This document shows positions 28,775 through 36,689 of a stretch of DNA of 36,689 nt, one piece after another. Position 1 is the first letter of the stretch. Every line of letters begins with the position of its first letter. This DNA is from Sneathiella sp. GTDB taxonomy: Bacteria; Pseudomonadota; Alphaproteobacteria; Sneathiellales; Sneathiellaceae. Position numbers and translations under genes: made by a program. The DNA lies in contig PAKP01000022.1 in the NCBI GenBank assembly GCA_002706985.1, forward strand, positions 1-36,689, given 5' to 3'. The notes under the pieces are model-generated. The model ran no database searches. It saw nothing but the letters and a program-made list of their open reading frames with translations, and was not told the DNA's origin.

Positions 28775-29388
28775 GCGGCAAGCTCCTTCAGTCCGGCGGT
28801 GATCAGGGCTTCAACGGTGGCATCGGGGCCAAGGGCGCGCGCGGCGGCAGCCACGGCCCCGAAGGCGTCCGCCCGGCCATAGCCGAGATTGACGAGCGCC
28901 GAGACTGCATCTCCGGCGGCGCCCTGCGCGGGTTTCGGCGCCGATGAACTCACTTCTGCATTGAAGGCGACGGGACCGAGGTCCATTTTCGCGACCTTGT
29001 CCTTCAGTTCCGCCGTGATCCGGCCCGCGACCTTGGGACCGACGCCGGACACACGGGTAAGCGCCGTCTTGTCCTGGGCGGCGACGATCTGCGTCAACTC
29101 ATCCCCGGCATAAAGAGAGAGGATACCGAGCGCGACGCGCGCGCCGACCCCCTGCACAGTCTGCAGAAGCAGAAACCACGCCCGCTCCGCCACGCCGTCA
29201 AAGCCGTAGAGATGAATATGATCCTCGCGCACATGGGTTTCGATATGAAGGCTGACGATCCCCCCCGCCTCCGGCAGGTTGCGGAGCGTGCGGCCGGAGC
29301 AGAAGACGAGGTAGCCGACGCCGCCGACATCGATGACTATCCAGTCTTCTCCGACGCTATCGAGCTTTCCGGTCAGCTTCGCGATCAT
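28771..29388 (-). CDS. ruvA: Holliday junction DNA-binding protein RuvA
   Basis: Tetramer that holds the four-way junction and loads RuvB. 205 residues. An N-terminal OB fold ([26 protein letters not shown]) leads to helix-hairpin-helix motifs ([38 protein letters not shown]). A flexible linker follows, and a C-terminal three-helix domain ([16 protein letters not shown]) contacts RuvB. It overlaps ruvC and ruvB by 4 nt on each side. Confidence 0.97.
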   Translation of the reverse strand: MIAKLTGKLDSVGEDWIVIDVGGVGYLVFCSGRTLRNLPEAGGIVSLHIETHVREDHIHLYGFDGVAERAWFLLLQTVQGVGARVALGILSLYAGDELTQIVAAQDKTALTRVSGVGPKVAGRITAELKDKVAKMDLGPVAFNAEVSSSAPKPAQGAAGDAVSALVNLGYGRADAFGAVAAAARALGPDATVEALITAGLKELAA

Positions 29389-29900
29389 CCGGCCCGTCCT
29401 GCCATCATGGTGGCTTTTCCAAGGTTGCGCCGGCTGCCCGCATAATGGGCATGGCAGATGGCGACGGCGAGCGCATCCGCCGCATGTTCATTGGCGATTA
29501 CGCAGCCGGGCAGCAGCATGCCGACCATGGCATGGATCTGTTGCTTCCCGGCATGACCCGCGCCGACCACGGATTTCTTGATCTTGTTGGGGGCATATTC
29601 CTCAACCTGCAGGCCATGCAGCGCCGGAACCAGCAAGGAAATACCGCGCGCCTGACCGAGTTTCAGGGTCGAGACAGGGTTCTTGTTGACGAAGGTTTCC
29701 TCAACGGCGGCTTCAGCGGGCTGCCAGTCGGCGATGACTTTCACAATGCCATCATGGAGTTGCACCAGACGCCGCGACAGGTCCAGCGTGCCGTCAGAGG
29801 AAATCGCGCCATTGGCCAGATGGCGAAGGGAGTTGCCCTCTGCCTCGATGATCCCCCAGCCGGTGTGGCGAAGCCCCGGATCCAGCCCCAGTAAACGCAT
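29385..29900 (-). CDS. ruvC: Holliday junction resolvase RuvC
   Basis: Dimeric RNase H-fold endonuclease that cuts four-way junctions. 171 residues. Catalytic Asp7 is in [14 protein letters not shown], a Glu at 67-68 in AVEETF, and the last acidic residue Asp142 in [13 protein letters not shown]. The third metal ligand position is His139 where E. coli has Asp138; a His is known there in Thermus RuvC, so activity is expected. It heads the ruvCAB string, 26 nt after yebC. Confidence 0.97.
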   Translation of the reverse strand: MRLLGLDPGLRHTGWGIIEAEGNSLRHLANGAISSDGTLDLSRRLVQLHDGIVKVIADWQPAEAAVEETFVNKNPVSTLKLGQARGISLLVPALHGLQVEEYAPNKIKKSVVGAGHAGKQQIHAMVGMLLPGCVIANEHAADALAVAICHAHYAGSRRNLGKATMMAGRAG

Positions 29901-29926
29901 AATAAAACTACTACCCTTTGTAAGAG

Positions 29927-30679
29927 TTACCCGTCCAGTTTCTCCATGATTTCTTCGGGAATGTCAAAATTGGCCGAAACCTTCTGCACATCGTCATTGT
30001 CTTCCAGCACATCCACCAGCTTGAACAGGGAATTGGCCAGCTCTTCCGTTTCCACCGGGATGGTGTTCTGCGGCTTCCAGACGACACCCGCCTCCTGCGG
30101 GGAGCCAAATTTCTCCTCCAGCGCGTCGCGGACGTCGTTGAAATCCTCCATCGCGCAGGTCACGTCATGGATTTGTCCGTCGCTTTCGACATTCTCGGCG
30201 CCCGCTTCCAGCGCCGCTTCGAACATCTCGTCGGCATCAATATTCTCTGCAGGAAAGATAACCTGGCCGATGCGGTCGAACATGAAGGAAACGGAGCCTG
30301 TCTCGCCCATCGTACCGCCGGACTTGGCGAAGGCCGCGCGCACATCGGCAGCAGTTCGGTTGCGGTTATCGGTCAGCGCTTCGACAATGATGGCGACGCC
30401 GCCGGGACCATAGCCTTCATAGCGGATTTCTTCGTAGGTTTCCGCATTCCCCTCGCCGGAGGCACGTTTGATTGCCCGGTCGATATTGTCGTTGGGCATA
30501 TTATCGCTGCGGGCGGCGGAAATCGCGCCGCGCAGACGCGGGTTCATGGCCGGGTCCGGCAGGCCGGATTTCGCCGCCACGGTCAGTTCGCGGATATGCT
30601 TGGCAAAGATCTTGGCCCGCTTTTTATCCTGCGCACCCTTTCGGTGCATAATGTTCTTGAATTGGGAATGTCCCGCCAT
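29927..30679 (-). CDS. yebC: YebC/PmpR-family protein
   Basis: Three-domain cytoplasmic protein, 250 residues, with the invariant N-terminus [25 protein letters not shown] and the segments [20 protein letters not shown] and [23 protein letters not shown]. Members have been described as transcription regulators, and more recently some as factors helping ribosomes through difficult peptides. Which role applies here is not visible. It lies directly upstream of ruvC, a conserved neighbourhood, and a 107-nt gap separates it from the phosphoesterase gene. Confidence 0.97.
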   Translation of the reverse strand: MAGHSQFKNIMHRKGAQDKKRAKIFAKHIRELTVAAKSGLPDPAMNPRLRGAISAARSDNMPNDNIDRAIKRASGEGNAETYEEIRYEGYGPGGVAIIVEALTDNRNRTAADVRAAFAKSGGTMGETGSVSFMFDRIGQVIFPAENIDADEMFEAALEAGAENVESDGQIHDVTCAMEDFNDVRDALEEKFGSPQEAGVVWKPQNTIPVETEELANSLFKLVDVLEDNDDVQKVSANFDIPEEIMEKLDG

Positions 30680-30786
30680 GTCTCGATCTCTTGGTCCTGA
30701 TACGGTTGCTTACGATGTTTGATGGTCCGCCGTTTGTAACCGATCCTCCGCCAAGAGGCACGTCCTTTTTGCATCGCCGCTTATGG

Positions 30787-31605
30787 TTAATCGATTACGG
30801 GCCAATGCTCCATCAGACGGCCGCCGACCCGGAGCGGGGAAATATATTTCGCAAGGCCGGTTTTGTCATCCGTTTCCACGAAAATACCGCAGGCCGTCCC
30901 GGGGCCGAGCGCCGGAGTGAACCGCCCGGCCGGAATTTTCCGGGTAAAGCGACGTAACGGCTCCTCCGTGTCCATGCCGATCACCGAATTATAATCGCCG
31001 CACATCCCGGCATCGGTCTGATAGGCGGTACCGCCCGGGAAAATCTGCGCATCCGCCGTCGGGATATGGGTATGGCTGCCGACCACCATGGAGACACGGC
31101 CGTCGCAATAATGCCCCATGGTCATCTTCTCGGAGGTGATCTCGCCATGAATATCGACAAGGATCGCGTCATATTTTTTCATGAGCGGGTTTCCGGCAAG
31201 CAGTTTATCGACGGCGGCAAAGGGATCGTCGAGCGGGTCCATGAACAGCCGCGCCATCACCTGCATGACCAGGATGCTCTTGCCGCGGCGGGTCTTGAAC
31301 GCGCTTGCGCCGCGCCCCGGCGTATCCTTCGGATAGTTGAGCGGGCGGATCATGCGCGCGTCCTTTTCCAGATAGGGCATGATCTCTTTCTGGTCGAAGC
31401 TGTGATTGCCAAGAACGATGCAGTCCGCCCCGGCGTCATAGAACTCGGCGGCGATTTTCTCGGTGATCCCGAAGCCGCCCGCCGCGTTCTCGCCATTGAC
31501 GACAACGAAATCCGTTGCCAGCCGCTTGCGGATTTCCGGCAGCCTCTCGATGAGAACCTCCCGGCCCGACCGGCCCACCACATCCCCGAAATACAGGATT
31601 TTCAA
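30787..31605 (-). CDS. YmdB-like metallophosphoesterase
   Basis: 272-residue calcineurin-like phosphoesterase of the TIGR00282/YmdB group, which in Bacillus hydrolyses cyclic nucleotides. Metal ligands are visible: Asp8 (YFGDVVGRSGR), Glu39/Asn40 (VVNGENAAGG), Asn67 and His68 (VLGNHSFD), then HGEITSEK and GSHTHIPTADAQ, with GGTAYQTDAGMCG following. Start ATG 31605 overlaps the stop of the upstream cyclo-ligase gene by 4 nt, so the two are coupled. The substrate in this organism is unknown. Confidence 0.92.
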   Translation of the reverse strand: MKILYFGDVVGRSGREVLIERLPEIRKRLATDFVVVNGENAAGGFGITEKIAAEFYDAGADCIVLGNHSFDQKEIMPYLEKDARMIRPLNYPKDTPGRGASAFKTRRGKSILVMQVMARLFMDPLDDPFAAVDKLLAGNPLMKKYDAILVDIHGEITSEKMTMGHYCDGRVSMVVGSHTHIPTADAQIFPGGTAYQTDAGMCGDYNSVIGMDTEEPLRRFTRKIPAGRFTPALGPGTACGIFVETDDKTGLAKYISPLRVGGRLMEHWPVID

Positions 31606-32174
31606 ACTATTTTCCTAACATACTGCTCAGTCACAACCCAGTCGAGCCGATGGTCATAGCGATCGGTGACAACCTTCGCCACCTCCTGCGCCGCATAGGC
31701 ATAACCAACCGCCGCGCAACTCCCCTCCCGTTTCAGCTTCTCTAGGGTGCGGTCATAAAAACCGCCACCATAGCCCAGTCTATAGCCCGCGGCGTCAAAG
31801 GCAAGCATCGGCGTGATCACCAGCGTCGGTGTGACAAAGGGAGCGGATATTGCCGGGATCAGCACCTTGAAGGCGCCGGGCTCCAGCACCGTGTCCGGCT
31901 CCCACTTCCGAAAGGCGAGCGGATGATCTTTCTTCTCGACAACAGGAAGCGCGCAATTGACCCCACGCTCATGCAGCGCATGAAGCAGCGGCCGCGTATC
32001 GAGCTCGCTGCCAAGCGGCCAGTAGAGGGAGACCGTTTCTCCCGCCAGCGTCGGAAATGTGTCCAGGAACCGGGCGGCTGCCTGATCGCCGGCGCTCTCC
32101 GTCTCCATCTCTGCCCGAGCCGCAAAGGCCGCGTCGCGCTGGGTCTGTTTCTGCTGAGGGAGGGATAAGGTCAC
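31602..32174 (-). CDS. 5-formyltetrahydrofolate cyclo-ligase
   Basis: ATP-dependent conversion of 5-formyl-THF to 5,10-methenyl-THF (MTHFS/YgfA/FAU1 family), recycling a folate storage form. 190 residues. The signature LGYGGGFYDRTL is at about 133-144, and basic residues near the N-terminus (KQTQRDAAFAAR) fit the nucleotide site. The start codon is GTG at 32174 with no good ribosome-binding site. The gene begins about 25 nt after the 3' end of the 6S RNA, so it may be expressed by read-through, as known for 6S-ygfA in E. coli. Confidence 0.94.
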   Translation of the reverse strand: MTLSLPQQKQTQRDAAFAARAEMETESAGDQAAARFLDTFPTLAGETVSLYWPLGSELDTRPLLHALHERGVNCALPVVEKKDHPLAFRKWEPDTVLEPGAFKVLIPAISAPFVTPTLVITPMLAFDAAGYRLGYGGGFYDRTLEKLKREGSCAAVGYAYAAQEVAKVVTDRYDHRLDWVVTEQYVRKIV

Positions 32175-32210
32175 GAACGGATTTTCATCAATCGCCGGTA
32201 AAAAAGAAGA

Positions 32211-32370
32211 TGCTGCACCAACATAGCCGTCGACGCGTGGAAATCTCTGTGGCCTGACAAGTCAGGTGGGCGCCGGTATGATAGGACCACGGTCCAGTCA
32301 GGGATCAGCTCCCAGGATTTCGTTATTGGCCCCAGGATGTCATTCGTCTAACGCACAAGCCAGTGCAGCA
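32211..32370 (-). ncRNA. ssrS: 6S RNA
   Basis: Binds the housekeeping RNA polymerase and down-regulates it in stationary phase. About 160 nt lie between zapA and the cyclo-ligase, the classical position. The ends pair (TGCTGCAC at 32370-32363 with GTGCAGCA at 32218-32211, extendable by wobble pairs) and are followed by a T-rich run (32208-32200). Internal helices fit the 6S rod: an apical GGACC/GGTCC stem (32295-32284), a GGGA/TCCC stem nearby, and a CCTGAC/GTCAGG hairpin (32266-32253) in the 3' half. A promoter at the right distance supports the 5' end. The boundaries are estimates. Confidence 0.86.
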
Positions 32371-32375
32371 CAGCT

Positions 32376-32404
32376 CATTTAAGCGCTTTCAAGCTTTTGT
32401 GCAA
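32376..32404 (-). promoter_or_regulatory. Promoter of the 6S RNA gene, inside the end of zapA
   Basis: Reading leftward, TTGCAC (32404-32399), 17-nt spacer, TAAATG (32381-32376). The -10 overlaps the zapA stop codon TAA. The predicted start, about 6 nt further on, falls at the first base of the 6S closing stem. Confidence 0.65.
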
Positions 32405-32690
32405 TAGCCTCGATTTTTTCTGCCCAGGCCTCCTCGGAGGCGCTGTTATCGCCCGTCTCCGCGTCCTCGCGCAGCTTCTCGATGGTTTCATAGGCCTGCG
32501 ACAGGTCATCGGCGATCAGCAGGGAGGCCATCATCAGCAGCTGTCCCTCGCTCGCATTGCCGACCGATTCCGAGAGGTCCTGCACTTTTTTATCGACGAA
32601 TTCCGCCAGATACTCCAGATGCTGCTCCTCCCCGTCGCCGCAGACGATGGGATAGGCGCGGCCGTTTACCTTGACTGTGAGTGATCCCAT
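32379..32690 (-). CDS. zapA: Cell division protein ZapA
   Basis: Cytoplasmic protein that cross-links FtsZ filaments at mid-cell. 103 residues. The N-terminal beta-alpha domain is MGSLTVKVNGRAYPIVCGDGEEQHLEYLAEFVDKKV, followed by a long helix (LLMMASLLIADDLSQAYETIEKLRED) that dimerises as a coiled coil. It lies 2 nt after the upstream coiled-coil gene and directly before the 6S RNA, the conserved zapA-ssrS-ygfA arrangement. Confidence 0.95.
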   Translation of the reverse strand: MGSLTVKVNGRAYPIVCGDGEEQHLEYLAEFVDKKVQDLSESVGNASEGQLLMMASLLIADDLSQAYETIEKLREDAETGDNSASEEAWAEKIEAIAQKLESA

Positions 32691-32692
32691 TT

Positions 32693-32953
32693 CTACTGCT
32701 CCAATAACATGCTGAGCTGATCGATGGAGTTATCGAGGCGGCCGGAAACGGTCTGCGTCTTGCGTTTCAGCGCCTCGTATTTCCCGCGCAACGCGTCCAG
32801 TTCGGCTTTCAGCGCTGCATTTTCCGCCGCCAGATCGGAGCCGACGGCCACTTCTGCCGCGCTGTTGCGGTTCTGGAGGGCGCCTGCGGCAGCCTTTTCC
32901 AGCCGGGCAATCGCGGCGTCAATTCTCGATTCGCTGTTCTGCTCGTTCCCCAT
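32693..32953 (-). CDS. Small coiled-coil protein (DUF4164/ZapB-like)
   Basis: An 86-residue, almost wholly helical protein with heptad spacing (SRIDAAIARLEKAA; LAAENAALKAELDALRGKYEALKRKTQ; LDNSIDQLSMLL). Small coiled coils of this kind usually stand before zapA in alphaproteobacteria and are thought to act like ZapB at the division ring; the role here is by position only. Start chosen at ATG 32953. A GTG at 32968 would add five residues but has no ribosome-binding site. Confidence 0.75.
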   Translation of the reverse strand: MGNEQNSESRIDAAIARLEKAAAGALQNRNSAAEVAVGSDLAAENAALKAELDALRGKYEALKRKTQTVSGRLDNSIDQLSMLLEQ

Positions 32954-33004
32954 CAGTCCATTCCACACTGTTTATGGTCAGTTACCGGAAATCCTTCACC
33001 TTTG

Positions 33005-33034
33005 ACAATACGATCATGCCGTAATGCTCGTCAA
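33005..33034 (-). promoter_or_regulatory. Candidate promoter of the coiled-coil/zapA operon
   Basis: Reading leftward, TTGACG (33034-33029), 18-nt spacer, TATTGT (33010-33005), about 50 nt before the coiled-coil gene start. Confidence 0.5.
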
Positions 33035-33155
33035 CCTAATTGGTTGCCTCACTTTTTCCGCAATTCCCGCCGTTTCCGTGAACTAAGCGGTTGACGTGGT
33101 GCGGATTGGGCGGCATCTTCCCCCCGATTCCGTAATGAATGCCTTTTGACCGGCA

Positions 33156-33207
33156 ATTCCGGATGCCGCTGTGCCCGCCCGGCAAGAGCGGTTCTGATCC
33201 CGGAATG
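33156..33207. repeat. Nested palindromic extragenic element
   Basis: Three nested inverted repeats: outer ATTCCGGAT (33156-33164) with ATCCCGGAATG (33197-33207, one-base bulge), middle CCGCT (33166-33170) with AGCGG (33187-33191), inner TGCC (33172-33175) with GGCA (33181-33184). The layout resembles short REP/ERIC-like intergenic repeats. Only one copy is in the window, so repetition in the genome is unproven. Confidence 0.5.
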
Positions 33208-33291
33208 ACATGGCAACTGGAGACATTGTAAAACCACCCGAAGACGGGCACCAGTAATCTGAATACATATCCCGTGTGATCGTCCCGTACC

Positions 33292-33320
33292 TTGCCGGAC
33301 ATGGCACCGGGAACAATATA
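33292..33320 (+). promoter_or_regulatory. Candidate promoter of tkt
   Basis: TTGCCG (33292-33297), 17-nt spacer, AATATA (33315-33320). Transcription would start near 33327, after the upstream in-frame ATG at 33322, which supports 33355 as the tkt start. Confidence 0.45.
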
Positions 33321-33354
33321 GATGGATTTTCTGGTGGATGGAGATGAGCCAAGT

Positions 33355-35358
33355 ATGAATGAAATCGGGCTTAAGTCGTCAACGAACTCAAGCGAACATA
33401 ACGATATGGCGAATGCCATTCGCGCCCTGTCGATGGACGCGGTCCAGGCCGCCAATTCCGGGCATCCCGGTATGCCGATGGGCATGGCTGATGTGGCCAC
33501 GGTCCTGTTCTCCAAATTTCTGAAATTCGATCCGGCCAAGCCGGACTGGCCCGATCGCGACCGCTTCGTGCTATCTGCCGGTCATGGATCGATGCTGCTC
33601 TATTCACTGCTGTATCTCACCGGCTACAAGGATATGACGCTGGAAGAGATCAAGAATTTCCGCCAGCTCGGTGCAAAAACCGCCGGTCATCCGGAATTCG
33701 GCCATGCACACGGGATCGAGACGACGACCGGCCCGCTCGGCCAGGGACTGGCCATGGCCGTCGGCATGGCGCTCTCGGAAAAGATGCAGGCCGCACGCTT
33801 CAAGGACATCGTCGATCACTATACCTATGTGATCGCCGGTGACGGCTGCCTGATGGAAGGCATCAGCCATGAAGCGATTTCCTTCGCCGGCCATCTCGGC
33901 CTTGGCAAGCTGATCGTGCTGTGGGACGACAACTCCATCAGCATCGACGGCGCGACCGAGCTCGCAGTTTCCGATGATCAGGAAAAACGCTTTGAGGCGG
34001 CAGGCTGGGACGTGCATGCGGTCGACGGTCATGACGCCGAGGCAATCGAGGCCGCCATCAAGGCCGCGCAGAAAAGTAGCAAGCCATCGATGATCGCCTG
34101 CCGCACCACCATCGGCTTTGGCGCCCCGAACAAGCAAGGCACCTCCGGTGTCCATGGCGCGCCGCTTGGTGAAGATGAAATCGCCCTCGCCCGGACCGAG
34201 CTCGGCTGGCCCCACGCGCCCTTTGAAATTCCGAACACGATCCTTGATAAATGGCGTTGTGTCGGCACCAAGGGCGCCCGCCTCTCCGCCGCTTGGGAAA
34301 AGAGCTTCAAGGCGCAGCCCGGAGACGTGCAGGAAACTTTCAACACCGCGATCGCCGGGAACCTGCCGCCGGAGCTTGAGGATGCAATTATCGATTACAA
34401 GCGCCGCCTGAGCGAAGAGGCCCCCGGTTGGGCGACCCGCAAATCCAGTCAGGAGGCGCTCAAGGTCATCAATGACAAGATCACCTGCACCGTTGGCGGT
34501 TCCGCCGACCTGACAGGCTCAAACCTGACGCTGACATCGCAGCTTGAGCCGATCACGCCGGAAGATTTCTCCGGCCGCTACATCTATTACGGTGTGCGCG
34601 AATTCGGCATGGCCGCGATCATGAATGGCATGGCGCTGCACCGGGGCTTCATTCCCTATGGCGGCACCTTCATGGTGTTCACCGATTACGCTCGTCCGGC
34701 CATCCGCCTCTCCGCCCTGATGGAGCAGCGGGTGATCTATGTGATGACCCATGATTCCATCGGCCTTGGCGAAGACGGCCCGACCCATCAGCCGGTCGAG
34801 CATCTGGCGGCCCTCCGGGCGATGCCGAACCTCAATGTCTTCCGCCCGGCGGATGCAGTGGAAACGGCGGAATGCTGGCTGCTGGCGCTGCAGGCGGCCA
34901 AAACCCCGTCGATCCTGTCGCTCAGCCGTCAGGGACTGGAGCTGGTCCGCAAGACCCACACAGCGGACAATCTCTGTGCCAAGGGCGCTTATGAGCTCGC
35001 CGGATCGAACCTGGAGACGAAAGTCAGCCTGTTCGCCTCCGGCTCCGAAGTCTCCATTGCGCTGAAAGCCCAGAAAATGCTGGAAACCGAAGGCATCGGA
35101 ACCCGCGTCGTTTCGGTTCCCGCCTGGGAATTATTCGAAAAACAGGACGATGCTTACAAAAAAGAAACACTTTGTCCTGATACTGTGCGCATTGCCGTCG
35201 AGGCAGGCTGCGACATGGGCTGGGAAAAATTCACCGGTCCGGACGGCGGCTTTGTCGGCATCAACAGTTTCGGTGCGTCCGCGCCTGCGGACAAACTCTA
35301 TGAACATTTTGGCATTACCGCCGAGGCCATCGTCGCCGCGGCAAAAGACAGGCTTTAA
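33355..35358 (+). CDS. tkt: Transketolase
   Basis: TPP-dependent enzyme moving two-carbon units between sugar phosphates in the pentose phosphate (or Calvin) pathway. 667 residues from the chosen ATG. The N-terminal motif [29 protein letters not shown] is standard. Catalytic His77 lies in LSAGHGS, the TPP/Mg2+ motif [13 protein letters not shown] at 162-174 extends to [10 protein letters not shown], and the pyrimidine domain has [22 protein letters not shown] 33322 would add 11 unconserved residues and lies upstream of the predicted transcription start. It leads a tkt-gap-pgk cluster typical of alphaproteobacteria. Confidence 0.97.
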   Translation: MNEIGLKSSTNSSEHNDMANAIRALSMDAVQAANSGHPGMPMGMADVATVLFSKFLKFDPAKPDWPDRDRFVLSAGHGSMLLYSLLYLTGYKDMTLEEIKNFRQLGAKTAGHPEFGHAHGIETTTGPLGQGLAMAVGMALSEKMQAARFKDIVDHYTYVIAGDGCLMEGISHEAISFAGHLGLGKLIVLWDDNSISIDGATELAVSDDQEKRFEAAGWDVHAVDGHDAEAIEAAIKAAQKSSKPSMIACRTTIGFGAPNKQGTSGVHGAPLGEDEIALARTELGWPHAPFEIPNTILDKWRCVGTKGARLSAAWEKSFKAQPGDVQETFNTAIAGNLPPELEDAIIDYKRRLSEEAPGWATRKSSQEALKVINDKITCTVGGSADLTGSNLTLTSQLEPITPEDFSGRYIYYGVREFGMAAIMNGMALHRGFIPYGGTFMVFTDYARPAIRLSALMEQRVIYVMTHDSIGLGEDGPTHQPVEHLAALRAMPNLNVFRPADAVETAECWLLALQAAKTPSILSLSRQGLELVRKTHTADNLCAKGAYELAGSNLETKVSLFASGSEVSIALKAQKMLETEGIGTRVVSVPAWELFEKQDDAYKKETLCPDTVRIAVEAGCDMGWEKFTGPDGGFVGINSFGASAPADKLYEHFGITAEAIVAAAKDRL

Positions 35359-35413
35359 TTGGGCCGATAACGGCCGGCGGTCACGGGACCCCGGTAATCA
35401 GGAGTAGAAGAAA

Positions 35414-36421
35414 ATGACTGTTCGTGTAGCAATTAACGGATTTGGACGGATTGGACGAAATATCCTGCGGGCGATTTATGAATCGGGCCGTACGGACATC
35501 GAAGTTGTCGGCATCAATGACTTGGGTTCGGTCGAAGCCAACGCCCATCTTCTGAAGTATGACAGCGTGCATGGCCGCTATCCCGGCACTGTAACGGTTG
35601 ACGGCGACACCATCGACCTCGGCCGCGGTCCGATCAAGGTGACCGCGGAACGCAACCCGGCCGACCTGCCCTGGGGCGACCTCGGTGTCGATATCGCCTT
35701 CGAATGCACAGGCATCTTCACCAAGCGCGACGCCGCCGCCAAGCATCTGGAGGCAGGCGCGAAAAAGGTTCTCATTTCCGCCCCCGGCACCGATGTCGAC
35801 CTGACCGTCGTTTACGGCGTCAACCATGACAAGCTGACGAAGGATCATACGGTCGTTTCCAACGCGTCCTGCACCACAAACTGCCTGGCTCCGGTCGCGC
35901 AGGTACTCAACGAGAGTGTCGGCCTCGTGCATGGTTTCATGACCACCGTACATGCCTATACAGGCGATCAGCCGGTGCTCGATACCCTGCATTCCGATCT
36001 CCGCCGCGCCCGCGCCGCCGCCATGTCGATGATCCCGACTTCCACCGGCGCCGCCAAGGCTGTCGGTCTGGTGCTGCCGGAACTCGCCGGCAAGCTCGAC
36101 GGCACTTCGGTCCGGGTTCCGACACCGAATGTCTCGATGATCGACCTCACCTTCGTTGCCGGTCGCTCAACCACCAAGGAAGAAATCAACGACGCCATCA
36201 CCAAGGCCGCCAATGGTCGCCTGAAAGGCGTTCTCGACGCCAACAGCGATCCGGTCGTCTCCATCGACTTCAACCACAGCCCGGCGTCCTCGACTTTCGA
36301 TCTGACCCAGACACAGGTGATCGACGGAACCTTCGTGCGTGTCCTGAGTTGGTATGACAACGAGTGGGGCTTCTCCAACCGCATGAGCGACACGGCGATC
36401 GCCATGGCAAACGCGAAGTAA
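35414..36421 (+). CDS. gap: Glyceraldehyde-3-phosphate dehydrogenase, type I
   Basis: Oxidises and phosphorylates glyceraldehyde-3-phosphate to 1,3-bisphosphoglycerate in glycolysis, or the reverse in gluconeogenesis. 335 residues. The Rossmann motif is [14 protein letters not shown] (7-20), the catalytic Cys153 lies in [12 protein letters not shown], and the general base His180 in [12 protein letters not shown]. The C-terminal [13 protein letters not shown] is typical. ATG 35414 has an AGGAG site 9 nt upstream. It follows tkt after 55 nt and is followed by pgk after 35 nt. Confidence 0.98.
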   Translation: MTVRVAINGFGRIGRNILRAIYESGRTDIEVVGINDLGSVEANAHLLKYDSVHGRYPGTVTVDGDTIDLGRGPIKVTAERNPADLPWGDLGVDIAFECTGIFTKRDAAAKHLEAGAKKVLISAPGTDVDLTVVYGVNHDKLTKDHTVVSNASCTTNCLAPVAQVLNESVGLVHGFMTTVHAYTGDQPVLDTLHSDLRRARAAAMSMIPTSTGAAKAVGLVLPELAGKLDGTSVRVPTPNVSMIDLTFVAGRSTTKEEINDAITKAANGRLKGVLDANSDPVVSIDFNHSPASSTFDLTQTQVIDGTFVRVLSWYDNEWGFSNRMSDTAIAMANAK

Positions 36422-36456
36422 GAAGCAAGAAGAAGTAACGGACGGAGACGAGACGT

Positions 36457-36689
36457 ATGGTCGATTTCAAGACCCTTGATGATCTGGATGCCAGCGGCAA
36501 GACCGTTCTGGTGCGGGTCGATCTGAACGTGCCGGTGGAAAATGGCAAGATTGCCGATTTCACCCGCATTGACCGGATCCGGCCTACCCTGGACGAACTT
36601 GCCGACAAGGGGGCGATCGTCCTGCTGCTCAGCCATTTCGGCCGGCCCAAAGGCAAGGCCGTGCCGGAAATGTCTCTCCGTCCGATTGC
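36457..36689 (+). CDS. pgk: Phosphoglycerate kinase (3' end outside window)
   Basis: Transfers phosphate between 1,3-bisphosphoglycerate and ADP. Only the first 77 codons are in the window. They read [20 protein letters not shown], then [18 protein letters not shown] and [12 protein letters not shown], which are the conserved N-terminal substrate-binding blocks (the Arg/Asp/Asn and HFGRPKG basic patch). ATG 36457 has a GGAG site about 9 nt upstream. The protein continues past base 36689 with no frame problem. Confidence 0.96.
   Translation, partial: MVDFKTLDDLDASGKTVLVRVDLNVPVENGKIADFTRIDRIRPTLDELADKGAIVLLLSHFGRPKGKAVPEMSLRPI

Larger units (their letters stand above)
32954..33354. other. Gene-free divergent region between zapA operon and tkt
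   Basis: A 400-nt stretch without a credible gene. The left end holds the leftward promoter at 33005-33034. The middle (33156-33207) holds a nested palindrome that looks like a dispersed extragenic repeat. The right end holds a rightward promoter at 33292-33320. An open frame on the minus strand (33036-33539) crosses it but runs into tkt antisense and has no ribosome-binding site or recognisable protein. Confidence 0.7.

Noticed and set aside
33036..33539. 167-codon minus-strand frame across the zapA-tkt gap
   Set aside because: It is half antisense to tkt and half intergenic repeat; its sequence is what the palindromic element gives by chance translation.

Overview
This window looks like a chromosomal core segment of an alphaproteobacterium. 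The GC content is high, and the gene strings are typical of that class: rluD-rpoH, serC-serA, ruvCAB-ybgC-tolQRAB-pal-cpoB-tilS-ftsH-folP-glmM, zapA-6S RNA-5-formyl-THF cyclo-ligase, and tkt-gap-pgk. The general impression is Rhodospirillales/Sneathiellales-like, but that is inference and the genus cannot be named from sequence alone. I saw no insertion sequence, phage gene, CRISPR array, rRNA or tRNA.

Layout. (1) 1-2007: the 3' part of an RluD-type pseudouridine synthase, then heat-shock sigma factor rpoH, closed by a bidirectional terminator. (2) 2025-8755, leftward: a small ABM-domain protein, a four-helix membrane protein, a 681-residue membrane-anchored protein with a kinase-like fold but degraded catalytic motifs, an MFS transporter, purA and hisZ. 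(3) 8805-11644, leftward: the serine operon serC-serA with its own terminator, a promoter and a leader hairpin in front of serC. (4) 11645-15175: a divergent control region, then a rightward operon of two different fold-type I PLP enzymes flanking an aldo/keto reductase; its substrate is unknown. (5) 15180-23600, leftward: thiD, glmM, folP, ftsH, tilS, cpoB and pal. (6) 23736-30679, leftward: tolB, tolA, tolR, tolQ, ybgC, ruvB, ruvA, ruvC and yebC. (7) 30787-32953, leftward: a YmdB-like phosphoesterase, 5-formyl-THF cyclo-ligase, a 6S RNA gene with its own promoter overlapping the end of zapA, zapA, and a ZapB/DUF4164-like coiled coil. (8) 33355-36689, rightward: transketolase, GAPDH and the start of phosphoglycerate kinase.

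How the genes work together. Most of the window is housekeeping. SerC and SerA make serine from the glycolytic intermediate supplied by the gap/pgk region. The Tol-Pal system (TolQRAB, Pal, CpoB, YbgC) constricts the outer membrane at division, and ZapA with its coiled-coil neighbour stabilises the FtsZ ring. RuvABC resolves Holliday junctions. RpoH and FtsH, present in separate operons, are the two halves of the heat-shock control loop known from other proteobacteria.

The least explained parts are the pseudokinase/membrane-protein pair (2481-5025), the aminotransferase-reductase-aminotransferase operon (11859-15175) with nested inverted repeats ahead of it, the hairpin in the serC leader, and a nested palindromic element at 33156-33207. 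Apart from these, I found no clear undescribed system. The most informative reading corrections are the folP start (18248, not 18302, because the longer version would translate the ftsH terminator) and the 6S RNA gene.
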